Below, piece after piece: positions 55,576-63,706 of a stretch of 64,000 bases of DNA (positions within the stretch are counted from its first letter, which is position 1; every line of letters starts with the position of its first letter). The DNA comes from CAZCVI01 sp964502145 (GTDB taxonomy: Bacteria > Acidobacteriota > Aminicenantia > UBA2199), in the NCBI GenBank assembly GCA_964502145.1, contig CAZCVI010000009.1, forward strand, positions 73,723 to 137,722, read 5' to 3'. A model generated the notes under the pieces. It was not told the origin of the DNA and searched no databases. It saw only the letters and a program-made list of their open reading frames with translations. The position numbers and the translations under genes are program-made.

Positions 55576-55998
55576 ATGAAGATTAATACAAAAATTAGAT
55601 ACGGTTTGCGTATGCTGGTATTGTTGGCTGAATCAGGTGTTGTGATGAGTACTGCCAATTTGGGCAAACAAATGCAGGTCTCTCCCAAGTATTTACGAAA
55701 ACTGGCGGGTCCTATGGAACGGCACGAACTGATCAAAAGTGTGCAGGGTATTTATGGCGGGTACGCGATCAATAAACAACCAGCAGAAATAACCTTGTCT
55801 TCCATTTTTACGGCTTTCGAGGAAAACATCAATATCACAGGTTGCAGCAGTAAAAATGGCTGCCCCCTGAGTGTGGACTGCCTCACCAAACCGGTGTGGT
55901 CCCATTTGGAACAGCTCATTGCTAAAGAATTCCATCACATATCTATCCAAATGATCCTCGATCAACAATTCGCCATCCCTGCTCTGGTAGCCGAATAA
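55576..55998 (+). CDS. Rrf2-family transcriptional regulator with Fe-S cysteines
   Basis: A 140-residue DNA-binding protein. The winged helix covers residues 1-75 (YGLRMLVLLAESG, VSPKYLRKLAGPMERHELI, GIYGGYAI). A cysteine triad C90, C96 and C102 (C-x5-C-x5-C), as in IscR-type proteins, suggests a [2Fe-2S] or similar cluster that senses redox state, NO or iron. No iron-sulphur assembly genes are adjacent; the next gene is a small anchored protein 45 nt on. The close promoter makes autoregulation plausible. Confidence 0.9.
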   Translation: MKINTKIRYGLRMLVLLAESGVVMSTANLGKQMQVSPKYLRKLAGPMERHELIKSVQGIYGGYAINKQPAEITLSSIFTAFEENINITGCSSKNGCPLSVDCLTKPVWSHLEQLIAKEFHHISIQMILDQQFAIPALVAE

Positions 55999-56042
55999 TA
56001 CATGCGGTTTTTGGCATTAAATCAAAACTCCAGGAGGCATTT

Positions 56043-56531
56043 ATGAGAATTCTTCGGATTGTGTTTGCAGTATTGGGTCTTGTTATAGTAAGTTATATCA
56101 TCCAATCCTATCGGGTGGACCATAAAAAAAAAGTCGACTCCCCGCAATTTGTCTATGGCTTGCCGACTTACCCGGGTTCCCAATTCAACCAGCAGATGTC
56201 CGCACTCACTGGAGATCCCTACGTGGCTGTTTTTTTCTCCGATGACTCCTATGAGAAGGTCATAAAATTTTACAAGGAAAAACTGAAACGGGACTACAAG
56301 GTGTTGAAGTACGGCAGAAAGAGTCATGTTGTCATGGAGATTTACCAGTTTCAAATCGAAGAGGGAGTTCTTAAGGATTACATTGCCAAAGGGGTGGAAG
56401 TTATCCCCCTCAACTCCAGAAATCAATCAACATACAACGCGAAAACCAAAATCAAGATCATCTTGCCCCGCCAAGAAATCCTGGAAACCCAACAAAAACA
56501 AAATACCAAGACAACTCCCACGCCCCAGTAA
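56043..56531 (+). CDS. Small membrane-anchored protein of unknown function
   Basis: A 162-residue protein with one N-terminal membrane helix (LRIVFAVLGLVIVSYIIQ) and a soluble mixed alpha/beta domain rich in Tyr and Lys (YVAVFFSDDSYEKVIKFYKE). The C-terminus is Gln/Thr/Pro-rich and probably disordered. I do not recognise a family; the central part resembles small domains that follow YPGS motifs (here LPTYPGSQF). AGGAGG at 6 nt supports the start. It is probably cotranscribed with the Rrf2 gene. Confidence 0.65.
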   Translation: MRILRIVFAVLGLVIVSYIIQSYRVDHKKKVDSPQFVYGLPTYPGSQFNQQMSALTGDPYVAVFFSDDSYEKVIKFYKEKLKRDYKVLKYGRKSHVVMEIYQFQIEEGVLKDYIAKGVEVIPLNSRNQSTYNAKTKIKIILPRQEILETQQKQNTKTTPTPQ

Positions 56532-56565
56532 TCTTAATTAAGACTATTAGAGGAGCAACACCCAA

Positions 56566-56610
56566 ACTCCCCTAATTCCCATAATTCCCCTATTTCCCAT
56601 CACTCCCAAT
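56566..56610. repeat. 9-bp-period TTCCC array, single arm
   Basis: ACTCCCCTA/ATTCCCATA/ATTCCCCTA/TTTCCCATC/ACTCCCAAT in exact 9-bp phase; no complementary arm follows. Confidence 0.6.
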
Positions 56611-56620
56611 CCAACATTTA

Positions 56621-56649
56621 AGGAGGTCATTTTTAAAATTTGACCTCCT
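56621..56649. terminator. Hairpin possibly ending the Rrf2/anchored-protein transcript
   Basis: A 9-bp stem AGGAGGTCA/TGACCTCCT with an 11-nt A/T loop. There is no T-run, so intrinsic termination is uncertain. Confidence 0.35.
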
Positions 56650-56736
56650 AATTTAGGTTTAAGCCGCCCAAAATTGATGTTCACTAGGTGAATTCCTCTT
56701 TTTTCAGGTTATTTTTCATATTTTCAATCCTAATTC

Positions 56737-56765
56737 TTGACATATTTTTCAAAAAAGATTAATAT
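56737..56765 (+). promoter_or_regulatory. Promoter of the flippase-like/nrdR/hsp20/lon unit, near-leaderless
   Basis: TTGACA, exactly 17 bp, TAATAT, ending 9 nt before the ATG at 56775. No Shine-Dalgarno can fit in the expected 2-4 nt leader. Confidence 0.65.
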
Positions 56766-56774
56766 ATAGAATCA

Positions 56775-57827
56775 ATGAAATACATAAAAATACTTATAAT
56801 AGTTGCGATTATAGCCGTTCTGTTGTTTTTCTTTCTCAAAAATGTCGACTTCAAAGAAGTCGTCAGGATCATCCGCTCCGTTGATCCCATATACCCCATT
56901 ATTTTTTTAGTGGGGTTGTACCTGCAATTTTTTCTCCGTGGGTATCGGTGGGGATTGATACTGCGGCCCCACAAAAAGAAGATTCCCTTGATGACCCTGT
57001 ATAATTACACTGTCATTGGCTTCTTATTGAATATGCTGCCCGGCAAAATGGGGGAACCGGCCCGCGGTATCTTGTTGGCGAAGGAAGAAAACATAAACCG
57101 TAGTTATGGTCTCGCGTCCGTCGTATTAGAACGGATGCTCGACCTGTTCATGTTGTTGATGATATTTTTTGCCGCTGTCATTTTTATGCCCGATACTGGT
57201 TCCCAGATCATGCTCAAGCTCAAACGCGCCTCATTTTTTGCCTTTCCCCTTGTATTGCTGTTCTTTTTCTTGTTCTATTTGATTAATACCGAGCGCATGT
57301 TTGGCCGTGTAGAACGATTGATCCGGTTTTTTGCCCGGTTAGCACCCGAAAAAATCCGCGAACGGCTGGTCAATTTTACCCTCCATTTTGTAAAGGGATT
57401 ACGGTTACAGATGACCCCCTGGGAGTATGTCAAATTGATTGTTTCTTCCATGCTGGTCTGGTTGTATTTGATTCCTTTTTACTGGCTATTGATGCAGGGA
57501 TTTGGGTTTGGCAAGAACGTTAGCTTGTTGGAAACCTTTCCTTATTTTTGCGTGCTGGTCGTATCAGCCGCTATTCCCACCCCAGGTATGGCAGGAAGTT
57601 TTGAATTGGCTTCCCGGCTCGGTTTGGAACAACTGTACGGTGCCGATCCTAACCAAGCTACCGCGTATACCTTGCTGGCCCATTTTATTATTCTAATCAT
57701 CATGGTCATACCGGGTCTGATCGCTTTCTGGTCCAAAGGGTTTCATATGAAGACTATTAAAACAATGAAAGAAGATAATAACGAGCATAAAGTCGCTAAC
57801 GAAACAAAAGCCGACGTGCAGGTCTGA
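56775..57827 (+). CDS. UPF0104/lysylphosphatidylglycerol synthase TM-region family protein (flippase-like)
   Basis: A 350-residue membrane protein with about eight hydrophobic helices and no C-terminal transferase domain. The N-terminal half has YPIIFLVGLYLQFFLRGYRW and NMLPGKMGEPARGILLAKEE, then SVVLERMLDLFMLL, and later AAIPTPGMAGSFELASRLGL, hallmarks of PF03706/TIGR00374. Family members flip or modify lipids and help export polysaccharides. It leads a plus-strand run with nrdR, hsp20 and lon at short spacing. Confidence 0.88.
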   Translation: MKYIKILIIVAIIAVLLFFFLKNVDFKEVVRIIRSVDPIYPIIFLVGLYLQFFLRGYRWGLILRPHKKKIPLMTLYNYTVIGFLLNMLPGKMGEPARGILLAKEENINRSYGLASVVLERMLDLFMLLMIFFAAVIFMPDTGSQIMLKLKRASFFAFPLVLLFFFLFYLINTERMFGRVERLIRFFARLAPEKIRERLVNFTLHFVKGLRLQMTPWEYVKLIVSSMLVWLYLIPFYWLLMQGFGFGKNVSLLETFPYFCVLVVSAAIPTPGMAGSFELASRLGLEQLYGADPNQATAYTLLAHFIILIIMVIPGLIAFWSKGFHMKTIKTMKEDNNEHKVANETKADVQV

Positions 57828-57837
57828 GGGAAAAAAA

Positions 57838-58293
57838 ATGAGATGCCCGGAATGTGGGAATTTTGAAGATAAAGTAATCGAAACGCGGGAAAGCAAGGAA
57901 AAAAACTATATCCGTAGACGGCGCGAATGTCTCCAATGCCAGAAACGCTTTACTACCTATGAAAAACTCGAATATATCCCCCTGATGGTAGTAAAAAAAG
58001 ACGGGCGACGGGAAGACTTTGATATTGATAAGGTCAGAAAAGGATTGTATCGCGCGGTGGAAAAAAGACCTATCCCCAACAAACAAATCCAACAAATCGC
58101 CGATCAAATTGAAGAATTAGTATCCGGCCAGGAAAAAGAGATTTCCACTACCCGCATTGGCGAGTATATCATGGAAAAACTGAAGGTTCTGGATAAAGTG
58201 GCTTATGTCCGGTTTGCATCGGTTTACCTCGATTTCAGAAGCCTCGAAGAATTCTTGTCGGAACTCCATAATTTGTTAAAAAAGGAGGAATAA
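57838..58293 (+). CDS. nrdR: Transcriptional repressor NrdR
   Basis: A 151-residue nucleotide-sensing repressor of ribonucleotide reductase genes. The N-terminal zinc ribbon has MRCPECGNFEDKVIETRESK and ECLQCQKRFTTYEK (two CxxC pairs). The ATP-cone domain follows, with VVKKDGRREDFDIDKVRKGL and VLDKVAYVRFASVYLDF. No nrd genes are in the window. It lies 10 nt after the flippase-like gene and directly abuts hsp20. Confidence 0.97.
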   Translation: MRCPECGNFEDKVIETRESKEKNYIRRRRECLQCQKRFTTYEKLEYIPLMVVKKDGRREDFDIDKVRKGLYRAVEKRPIPNKQIQQIADQIEELVSGQEKEISTTRIGEYIMEKLKVLDKVAYVRFASVYLDFRSLEEFLSELHNLLKKEE

Positions 58294-58710
58294 ATGGCAA
58301 AAAAGATATTCCCTTATCCCGAAGCAGAGATTGGTAATAGTTTTTCAGCCGGGATAAGTACGTATGTCGATTGGGAACCCAGGGCAAACATCATTGATGC
58401 GGGTGAACTCCTCATCGTGGAAGTGGAATTGCCGGGTGTGAATAAAGACGATGTGTCGATCTATCTGGAAGGTGACAACCAGTTGATCCTCCGGGGCACT
58501 AAACGTCAGCCCCGCGTTAATGCCAATCCCGACACCCAATCCAAAACTACTTATTATCTTTTTGAACGGGAATTTGGCACTTTTTACAAACGCATTGTTA
58601 TTGATTTTCCATTGGATTCTGCCAATATCAAATCGGTGATGGAAAACGGCGTCCTGGTTGTTACGCTACCCAGAAAAAAAACTGAAAAAATTTCAATTGA
58701 GATTAATTGA
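58294..58710 (+). CDS. Hsp20/alpha-crystallin small heat shock protein
   Basis: A 138-residue ATP-independent holdase chaperone. The alpha-crystallin domain spans about 27-138 (PRANIIDAGELLIVEVELPG, VNKDDVSIYLEGDNQLILRG, FEREFGTFYKRIVID) and ends with the family's ENGVLVVTLPRK. The start codon directly follows the nrdR stop, with AAGGAGG inside the end of nrdR as ribosome-binding site. Placement before lon suggests a proteostasis unit. Confidence 0.95.
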   Translation: MAKKIFPYPEAEIGNSFSAGISTYVDWEPRANIIDAGELLIVEVELPGVNKDDVSIYLEGDNQLILRGTKRQPRVNANPDTQSKTTYYLFEREFGTFYKRIVIDFPLDSANIKSVMENGVLVVTLPRKKTEKISIEIN

Positions 58711-58728
58711 TCCGTTAGAGGTGGAAAA

Positions 58729-61251
58729 ATGAGCGAAGAAGAAAAGGAATTAGAAAATACAGAATCTGAGGAGGAAACCCAGGTTATAAAGAAGCCACTG
58801 GAAGACGAAAAGTTACATATTCCAGGCACTTTGCCAGTCCTGGTGATGCGGGATATCGTGGTATTTCCATACATGATTGTACCGCTCTATGTGGGCCGCC
58901 CCAAATCGAAACGGGCCGTAGACCTGGTGTTGAATTCGGACCGCATGATCCTGTTACTTACTCAAAAAGATGTCAATGTAGAGGAACCCTTGCAAAAAGA
59001 CATGTACACTGTGGGCACTGTAGCCCTGGTGGTGCGCATGTTAAAACTGCCAGACGGTCGCATGAGGGTCCTGGTACAAGGCATTTCAAGGGTCAGTGTC
59101 AAGAATTATAACGATGACGATAAAATCGTTTATGCCGATGTCCAGATCATTGAAGATCAGGAACCCAAACGCCTCAGCATGAAAGATAAGGCGTTGATTA
59201 AAAATGTCAGGGAACGGTTCGAACAAACCGGACGTTTAGGCAAGCAGATTCCCAGTGAAATTTTTGTTATTGTTGAAAATATTGAGGAACCGGGCAAATT
59301 GGCCGATATTATTGCTTCGAATCTGGACTTAAAAATCCCCGATTCAGCCAAGATATTAATGGAAGAAAAATCCATGAAACGCTTGCAAAAGGTCTATGAG
59401 TTTCTGACCTACGAGTTGGAGATGCTCAATATCCAGAACCAAATCAACCTGAAAGCCCAGGGCGAAATGGATAAGAACCAGCGCGAGTATTTTCTGCGGC
59501 AACAGTTAAAAGCCATCCAAAAAGAGCTGGGCGAAGAGTCTGATAGCGGCGAAGAGATTGCCACTTATATAAAAAGAATGAAGGAAATCAATATGCCCGA
59601 GGAACCTCAGAAAGAGGTGGAAAAAAATATTGACCGCTTAAAAAAGATGCACCCGGAATCGGCTGAAAGCACGGTGGTACGAAACTACCTCGACTGGATG
59701 CTGGACCTGCCCTGGAGTGTCTCCACTATTGACAACCTCAACTTAAAACATGCCAAAACAGTTTTAAACCAGGACCACTATGGTCTGGAAAAAGTAAAGG
59801 AACGAATCTTGGAATATTTGAGCGTGCGTAAATTAACCACCAAGGCACATGGTCCGATTTTATGTTTTGTCGGCCCTCCAGGTGTGGGTAAAACGTCTCT
59901 GGGTCGGTCGATTGCTTCGGCATTGAATAAAAAATTCGTGCGCATTTCGCTGGGTGGTGTTCGGGATGAAGCTGAAATTCGTGGTCATCGTCGGACGTAT
60001 GTCGGCGCTCTGCCCGGCAAAATTATCCAGGACATTAAAAAAGCCGGGGCCAATAACCCTGTCTTCATGATGGATGAAGTTGATAAAATCGGCTCTGATT
60101 TCAGGGGTGACCCCTCCTCCGCGTTACTGGAAGTGCTCGACCCCGAACAAAACAATGCCTTTGTAGACCACTATCTGGGCGTTGCGTTTGATCTTTCCAA
60201 GGTTCTTTTTATCACTACCGCCAATATGCTCGAACCTATTCAACCCGCGTTCAAGGACAGGATGGAAATCATCCACATCCACGGTTATACAGAAGAAGAG
60301 AAAATTGAGATTGCCAAACGTCATCTTATCCCACGACAACTGGATGCCAACGGTCTTTCAGATAAACTCTTGGAATTCACGGATGGTGCGATTAAAAACC
60401 TGATAGCGCTGAATACCCGCGAGGCGGGGGTCAGGAACCTGGAACGTGAAATCAGCAGTATCTGCCGGAAAGTGGCTCATAAAGTCGCGCTGGGTGAAAA
60501 GAAACTGCATAAAATCACTATTCGTAACCTGGAAAAATACACTGGCCCGGCGAAATTATTCAGGGACCAACTGCTGGAAGAAAATTCCGTCGGTGTAGCC
60601 ACGGGTATGGCGTACACGGCATATGGTGGCGATATCCTGTTTATCGAGGTTAAATTATTACCCGGCAAAGGAAAACTGATCTTAACGGGTTCGTTGGGAG
60701 AGGTTATGAAAGAGTCTGCCACTGCCGCGCTCAGTTTCCTGAAATCCGAGGCTGCCAATTTAGGTATTGGGAACGAGGAATTCGAGAAGAATGATATTCA
60801 TATCCATGTTCCCGAAGGTGGCACGCCAAAGGATGGCCCTTCCGCCGGTGTTTCTTTGACTACTGCGCTTTGTTCTGCGTTCACTGGCATTCCCGTGAAC
60901 CGGGAAATCGCCATGACTGGCGAGATTACCTTGCGTGGCAAAGTGATTCCCGTGGGTGGTATCAAGGAAAAAGTCCTGGCTGCAAAACGGGCAGGTATTA
61001 AAAAAATTATTATGCCGGAAAAAAACAAAAAAGACCTGCTGGATATCAAGGAAATTTATCTGGCTGGCATTGAGTTTGCGTTCGTTAAGAACATCTCGGA
61101 AGTCGTGGATATGGCTCTGACCCAAAAGGTTTTTGATCGGGGTAATAATGCTCTACCCAGGCCAAAGGTCGAAGTAAAGACCGAGGGCAATGGCGAGGGG
61201 AATGCAGAGGTCAAACCTGCGGACAAAGTGGCTGATGATGATGAGGAATAA
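58729..61251 (+). CDS. lon: ATP-dependent protease Lon
   Basis: An 840-residue cytoplasmic AAA+ protease. The N-terminal substrate-binding domain (LPVLVMRDIVVFPYMIVPLY) and coiled coil precede the ATPase domain with GPPGVGKTSLGRS (Walker A) and VFMMDEVDKIGSD (Walker B). The C-terminal serine protease domain has the catalytic Ser in PKDGPSAGVSL and Lys in VGGIKEKVLAAKRAG. The length is a little over the family norm because of an acidic, Glu/Asp-rich tail of about 35 residues. It follows hsp20 by 18 nt. Confidence 0.97.
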   Translation: MSEEEKELENTESEEETQVIKKPLEDEKLHIPGTLPVLVMRDIVVFPYMIVPLYVGRPKSKRAVDLVLNSDRMILLLTQKDVNVEEPLQKDMYTVGTVALVVRMLKLPDGRMRVLVQGISRVSVKNYNDDDKIVYADVQIIEDQEPKRLSMKDKALIKNVRERFEQTGRLGKQIPSEIFVIVENIEEPGKLADIIASNLDLKIPDSAKILMEEKSMKRLQKVYEFLTYELEMLNIQNQINLKAQGEMDKNQREYFLRQQLKAIQKELGEESDSGEEIATYIKRMKEINMPEEPQKEVEKNIDRLKKMHPESAESTVVRNYLDWMLDLPWSVSTIDNLNLKHAKTVLNQDHYGLEKVKERILEYLSVRKLTTKAHGPILCFVGPPGVGKTSLGRSIASALNKKFVRISLGGVRDEAEIRGHRRTYVGALPGKIIQDIKKAGANNPVFMMDEVDKIGSDFRGDPSSALLEVLDPEQNNAFVDHYLGVAFDLSKVLFITTANMLEPIQPAFKDRMEIIHIHGYTEEEKIEIAKRHLIPRQLDANGLSDKLLEFTDGAIKNLIALNTREAGVRNLEREISSICRKVAHKVALGEKKLHKITIRNLEKYTGPAKLFRDQLLEENSVGVATGMAYTAYGGDILFIEVKLLPGKGKLILTGSLGEVMKESATAALSFLKSEAANLGIGNEEFEKNDIHIHVPEGGTPKDGPSAGVSLTTALCSAFTGIPVNREIAMTGEITLRGKVIPVGGIKEKVLAAKRAGIKKIIMPEKNKKDLLDIKEIYLAGIEFAFVKNISEVVDMALTQKVFDRGNNALPRPKVEVKTEGNGEGNAEVKPADKVADDDEE

Positions 61252-61334
61252 ACCGCTAAATTGATATAAATTGATATAAATTAATATAGTGTGAGGGTGG
61301 GCCCCCGTGCCCACCCTTGGGTAATCGTGAATAT

Positions 61335-62291
61335 ATGGGAAAAGCTATGGATGAACCCGAATTTGTAAAATTTTTGCAGCACGAGTTTCCTTTTAAATAT
61401 GGTATCGGGATTGGCGATGACACCTCTGTCGTCCCTGTTAATCGTGCTGATGGTTTTCAATTGATTACCAAGGACTTGTTGATTGAGGGCGTGCATTTTA
61501 AGTTGGATTATTTCAGCATGGAGGAGTTGGCATTAAAGGCATTGGCGGTTAATCTCAGTGATATTGCAGCCATGGGTGGTGTGCCCCAGTATTTTTACCT
61601 CGGCCTGGGATTTCCTAACCATCTTGCTGCGGAAAAGACCGTGCCTTTTTTTAAAGGATTGGCTGCCGGGTGTAGCAAATGGGATGTTGCTTTGGCTGGC
61701 GGTGATTATTCCGCTTCCCCGGTGCTGGTTATTTCTATTACTGTTGTCGGCAAAGCCCAACACCCCGTTTACCGTCACGGTGCAAACGTAGGTGATCTCA
61801 TCGGTATGACCGGTGTGACCGGGGAATCGGCGCTGGGTTTAAAATTACTCCTGCAAGGTCAGCATAATGCCTATTTTACCAGGAAACATAAAGAAGTGAA
61901 CCCTGAATTAATCAAGGGGCCTGTTTTGAGTCGTTATGTCAGTGCCATGATTGATATTTCAGATGGTTTGTTGATGGACTTGAACCGTATTCTCACGGCT
62001 TCAACCAAGGGCGCCCGGATTGTATGGGAACAAATCCCCATTACGCCGGAACTCCATTCGTTATGCCAGGAAACAGGGTGGTTAGAATATGATGCGGTGT
62101 TGGCAGGTGGTGAAGACTATGGTTTATTGTTCACTATTGCAGTAGAACGGGAAAAAGAACTCAGAAAGGAAGCTATAGCTTATACTATTATTGGCGAAAT
62201 TACCGATTCAGCGCGTTCCCTGGTGGTGGAAGACCGAGGGAAACCTATTATACTGCCCCGCCTCGGTTACGATCATTTTGGCACACCATAG
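61335..62291 (+). CDS. thiL: Thiamine-monophosphate kinase ThiL
   Basis: A roughly 318-residue ATP-dependent kinase that makes thiamine diphosphate from the monophosphate, the last step of cofactor synthesis. The AIR-synthase-type fold shows GIGIGDDTSVVPV near the N-terminus, LAVNLSDIAAMGGVPQYFYL, GGDYSASPVLVISITVVG and SAMIDISDGLLMDLNRI, then AGGEDYGLLF. The start is uncertain: ATG at 61335 or 61347 is preferred over an in-frame TTG at 61317 that lies next to a GGGTGGGC/GCCCACCC hairpin (61296-61317). It is convergent with the next gene. Confidence 0.92.
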   Translation: MGKAMDEPEFVKFLQHEFPFKYGIGIGDDTSVVPVNRADGFQLITKDLLIEGVHFKLDYFSMEELALKALAVNLSDIAAMGGVPQYFYLGLGFPNHLAAEKTVPFFKGLAAGCSKWDVALAGGDYSASPVLVISITVVGKAQHPVYRHGANVGDLIGMTGVTGESALGLKLLLQGQHNAYFTRKHKEVNPELIKGPVLSRYVSAMIDISDGLLMDLNRILTASTKGARIVWEQIPITPELHSLCQETGWLEYDAVLAGGEDYGLLFTIAVEREKELRKEAIAYTIIGEITDSARSLVVEDRGKPIILPRLGYDHFGTP

Positions 62292-62339
62292 GGAACCCAG
62301 AACACAGGCTTTATTCTATACCGCGTCGTTTCAAAAATT

Positions 62340-63113
62340 TCACGGTGACTCAGTCGCGTCGCCGATCATGGATTCCCGGTTGCAGAAGAGCGTAGTTTCC
62401 AGTGTATTGTTTTTTTCGTTTAGTTCTGATAGGGTATCATTCACGTCGATCTGGACTTTTACCTTTGCGTTGTTGATAATCATAAAGCCGGGTTCCGCGC
62501 CGATTTTGTGCCTGATTTCCGCGCCCGGTTCAAGCATGATTGTTTCGTAGGATTCTTCGATTAATTGGTCATTGATCCAGACATTTTCCCGGACCATAAC
62601 TTTTAGTGGTTCCGTGCCCCGGTTGATATGTTTTATCCATAGCCGGCAGTTTTGGTCCAGGTAGATATCGCTGACATCAATATCTTTATAGCTCACAGTA
62701 TGGAGTTTCTCCGAGCAATCCAATGAGAATACCGCTTCATTGGACGCTATAGGCAGCGGCGCAATAATTTGCAGGACTTGCCAGTAATCAGCATACACTT
62801 TGCCCGTATCGCCCAGCGTCCAAGTTGTCGTGACAATCTCCGTGCTGGCGCCGGGAAATTCGATGGTTTGTACCTCTCCTTTCACCCCATCGCTACGGTC
62901 CCAGCGGAATTTCACCACCCCTTTACCATTAACGGTAATTTTCCCCGCAAAAAGAAACGTTTGCGGGCATTCCCCTTTGAATCGTGTAGGCGTGACTGCT
63001 GCTGATACGTCGGTGACCAAAAACAACTTAGTCTTTTGACTGGGAAGGTTCGGGGTAGTGGATAACACCAATACAACCAGACTCCACAGGCACCATGTCA
63101 ATATTTTCCGCAT
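62340..63113 (-). CDS. Secreted protein with CARDB-like domain
   Basis: A 257-residue protein. A signal peptide (about 1-22, LTWCLWSLVVLVLS) leads to an Ig-like beta-rich region (TFLFAGKITVNGKGVVKFRW). The C-terminal domain resembles CARDB: IYLDQNCRLWIKHINRGTEP, then VQIDVNDTLSELNEKNNTLE, which is the family's typical end. Likely a periplasmic or surface adhesion-type module; ligand unknown. Confidence 0.72.
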   Translation of the reverse strand: MRKILTWCLWSLVVLVLSTTPNLPSQKTKLFLVTDVSAAVTPTRFKGECPQTFLFAGKITVNGKGVVKFRWDRSDGVKGEVQTIEFPGASTEIVTTTWTLGDTGKVYADYWQVLQIIAPLPIASNEAVFSLDCSEKLHTVSYKDIDVSDIYLDQNCRLWIKHINRGTEPLKVMVRENVWINDQLIEESYETIMLEPGAEIRHKIGAEPGFMIINNAKVKVQIDVNDTLSELNEKNNTLETTLFCNRESMIGDATESP

Positions 63114-63338
63114 ATTATCCTCCCTGGAAAATGATAGTCATAAATCACAGATAATAGTTACCACGTATTATTATCGTATTATAGAGTACTAGAAAACCTT
63201 TATAATTTCAAGTCCTTAATTATTTTTTATGCAAGAAAATCACCCCATTAAAAATTATAAGATTAATTACTGAATTAAAGCGATGTTAATTAACAGTACC
63301 ACGAGGCTGCACTATAATTAGATTGAAAGGTTCAAGCC

Positions 63339-63706
63339 ATGATAAAGATGAACAAGATAAACGAGATCATAGCGCAGATTGCCCAGTTGGTAAAGCCAAA
63401 AAATTAATTTTATTTGGTTCGTATGCTCGTGGCAATCAATCCGAGGATAGTAATCTGGATTTGATGGTAATTGTTGAGAATTCAGATTTACTCCGTCACA
63501 AAAGTGCAAGAACCATCCGGCAGCATCTCCGGGGCATCACCGACGTACCCAGGAATATTTTAGTATACACCCAGAATGAAATAGACGAATGGGCATCTGT
63601 AAAATTGTCTTTTGTGTCCAATATTCTCCAAGCGGAAAAGCCCTCTATGAAAACTAAAGGCGAAAGACTCATAGAGCATAGCCCAAAAAATGGGAGAATA
63701 TATTAA
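63339..63706 (+). pseudogene. MNT-type nucleotidyltransferase, frameshifted
   Basis: The start MIKMNKINEIIAQIAQLVKP is typical of small MNT-fold nucleotidyltransferases, but its frame stops at once. The rest (KKLILFGSYARGNQSEDSNL) is in another frame; one missing A in a run of six A at about 63397-63404 explains the break. The active-site GSYARG is intact, while the SDxDL motif reads SNLDL, losing one Asp. Such proteins are antitoxins in HEPN/MNT pairs; no HEPN gene is visible downstream. Confidence 0.72.
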
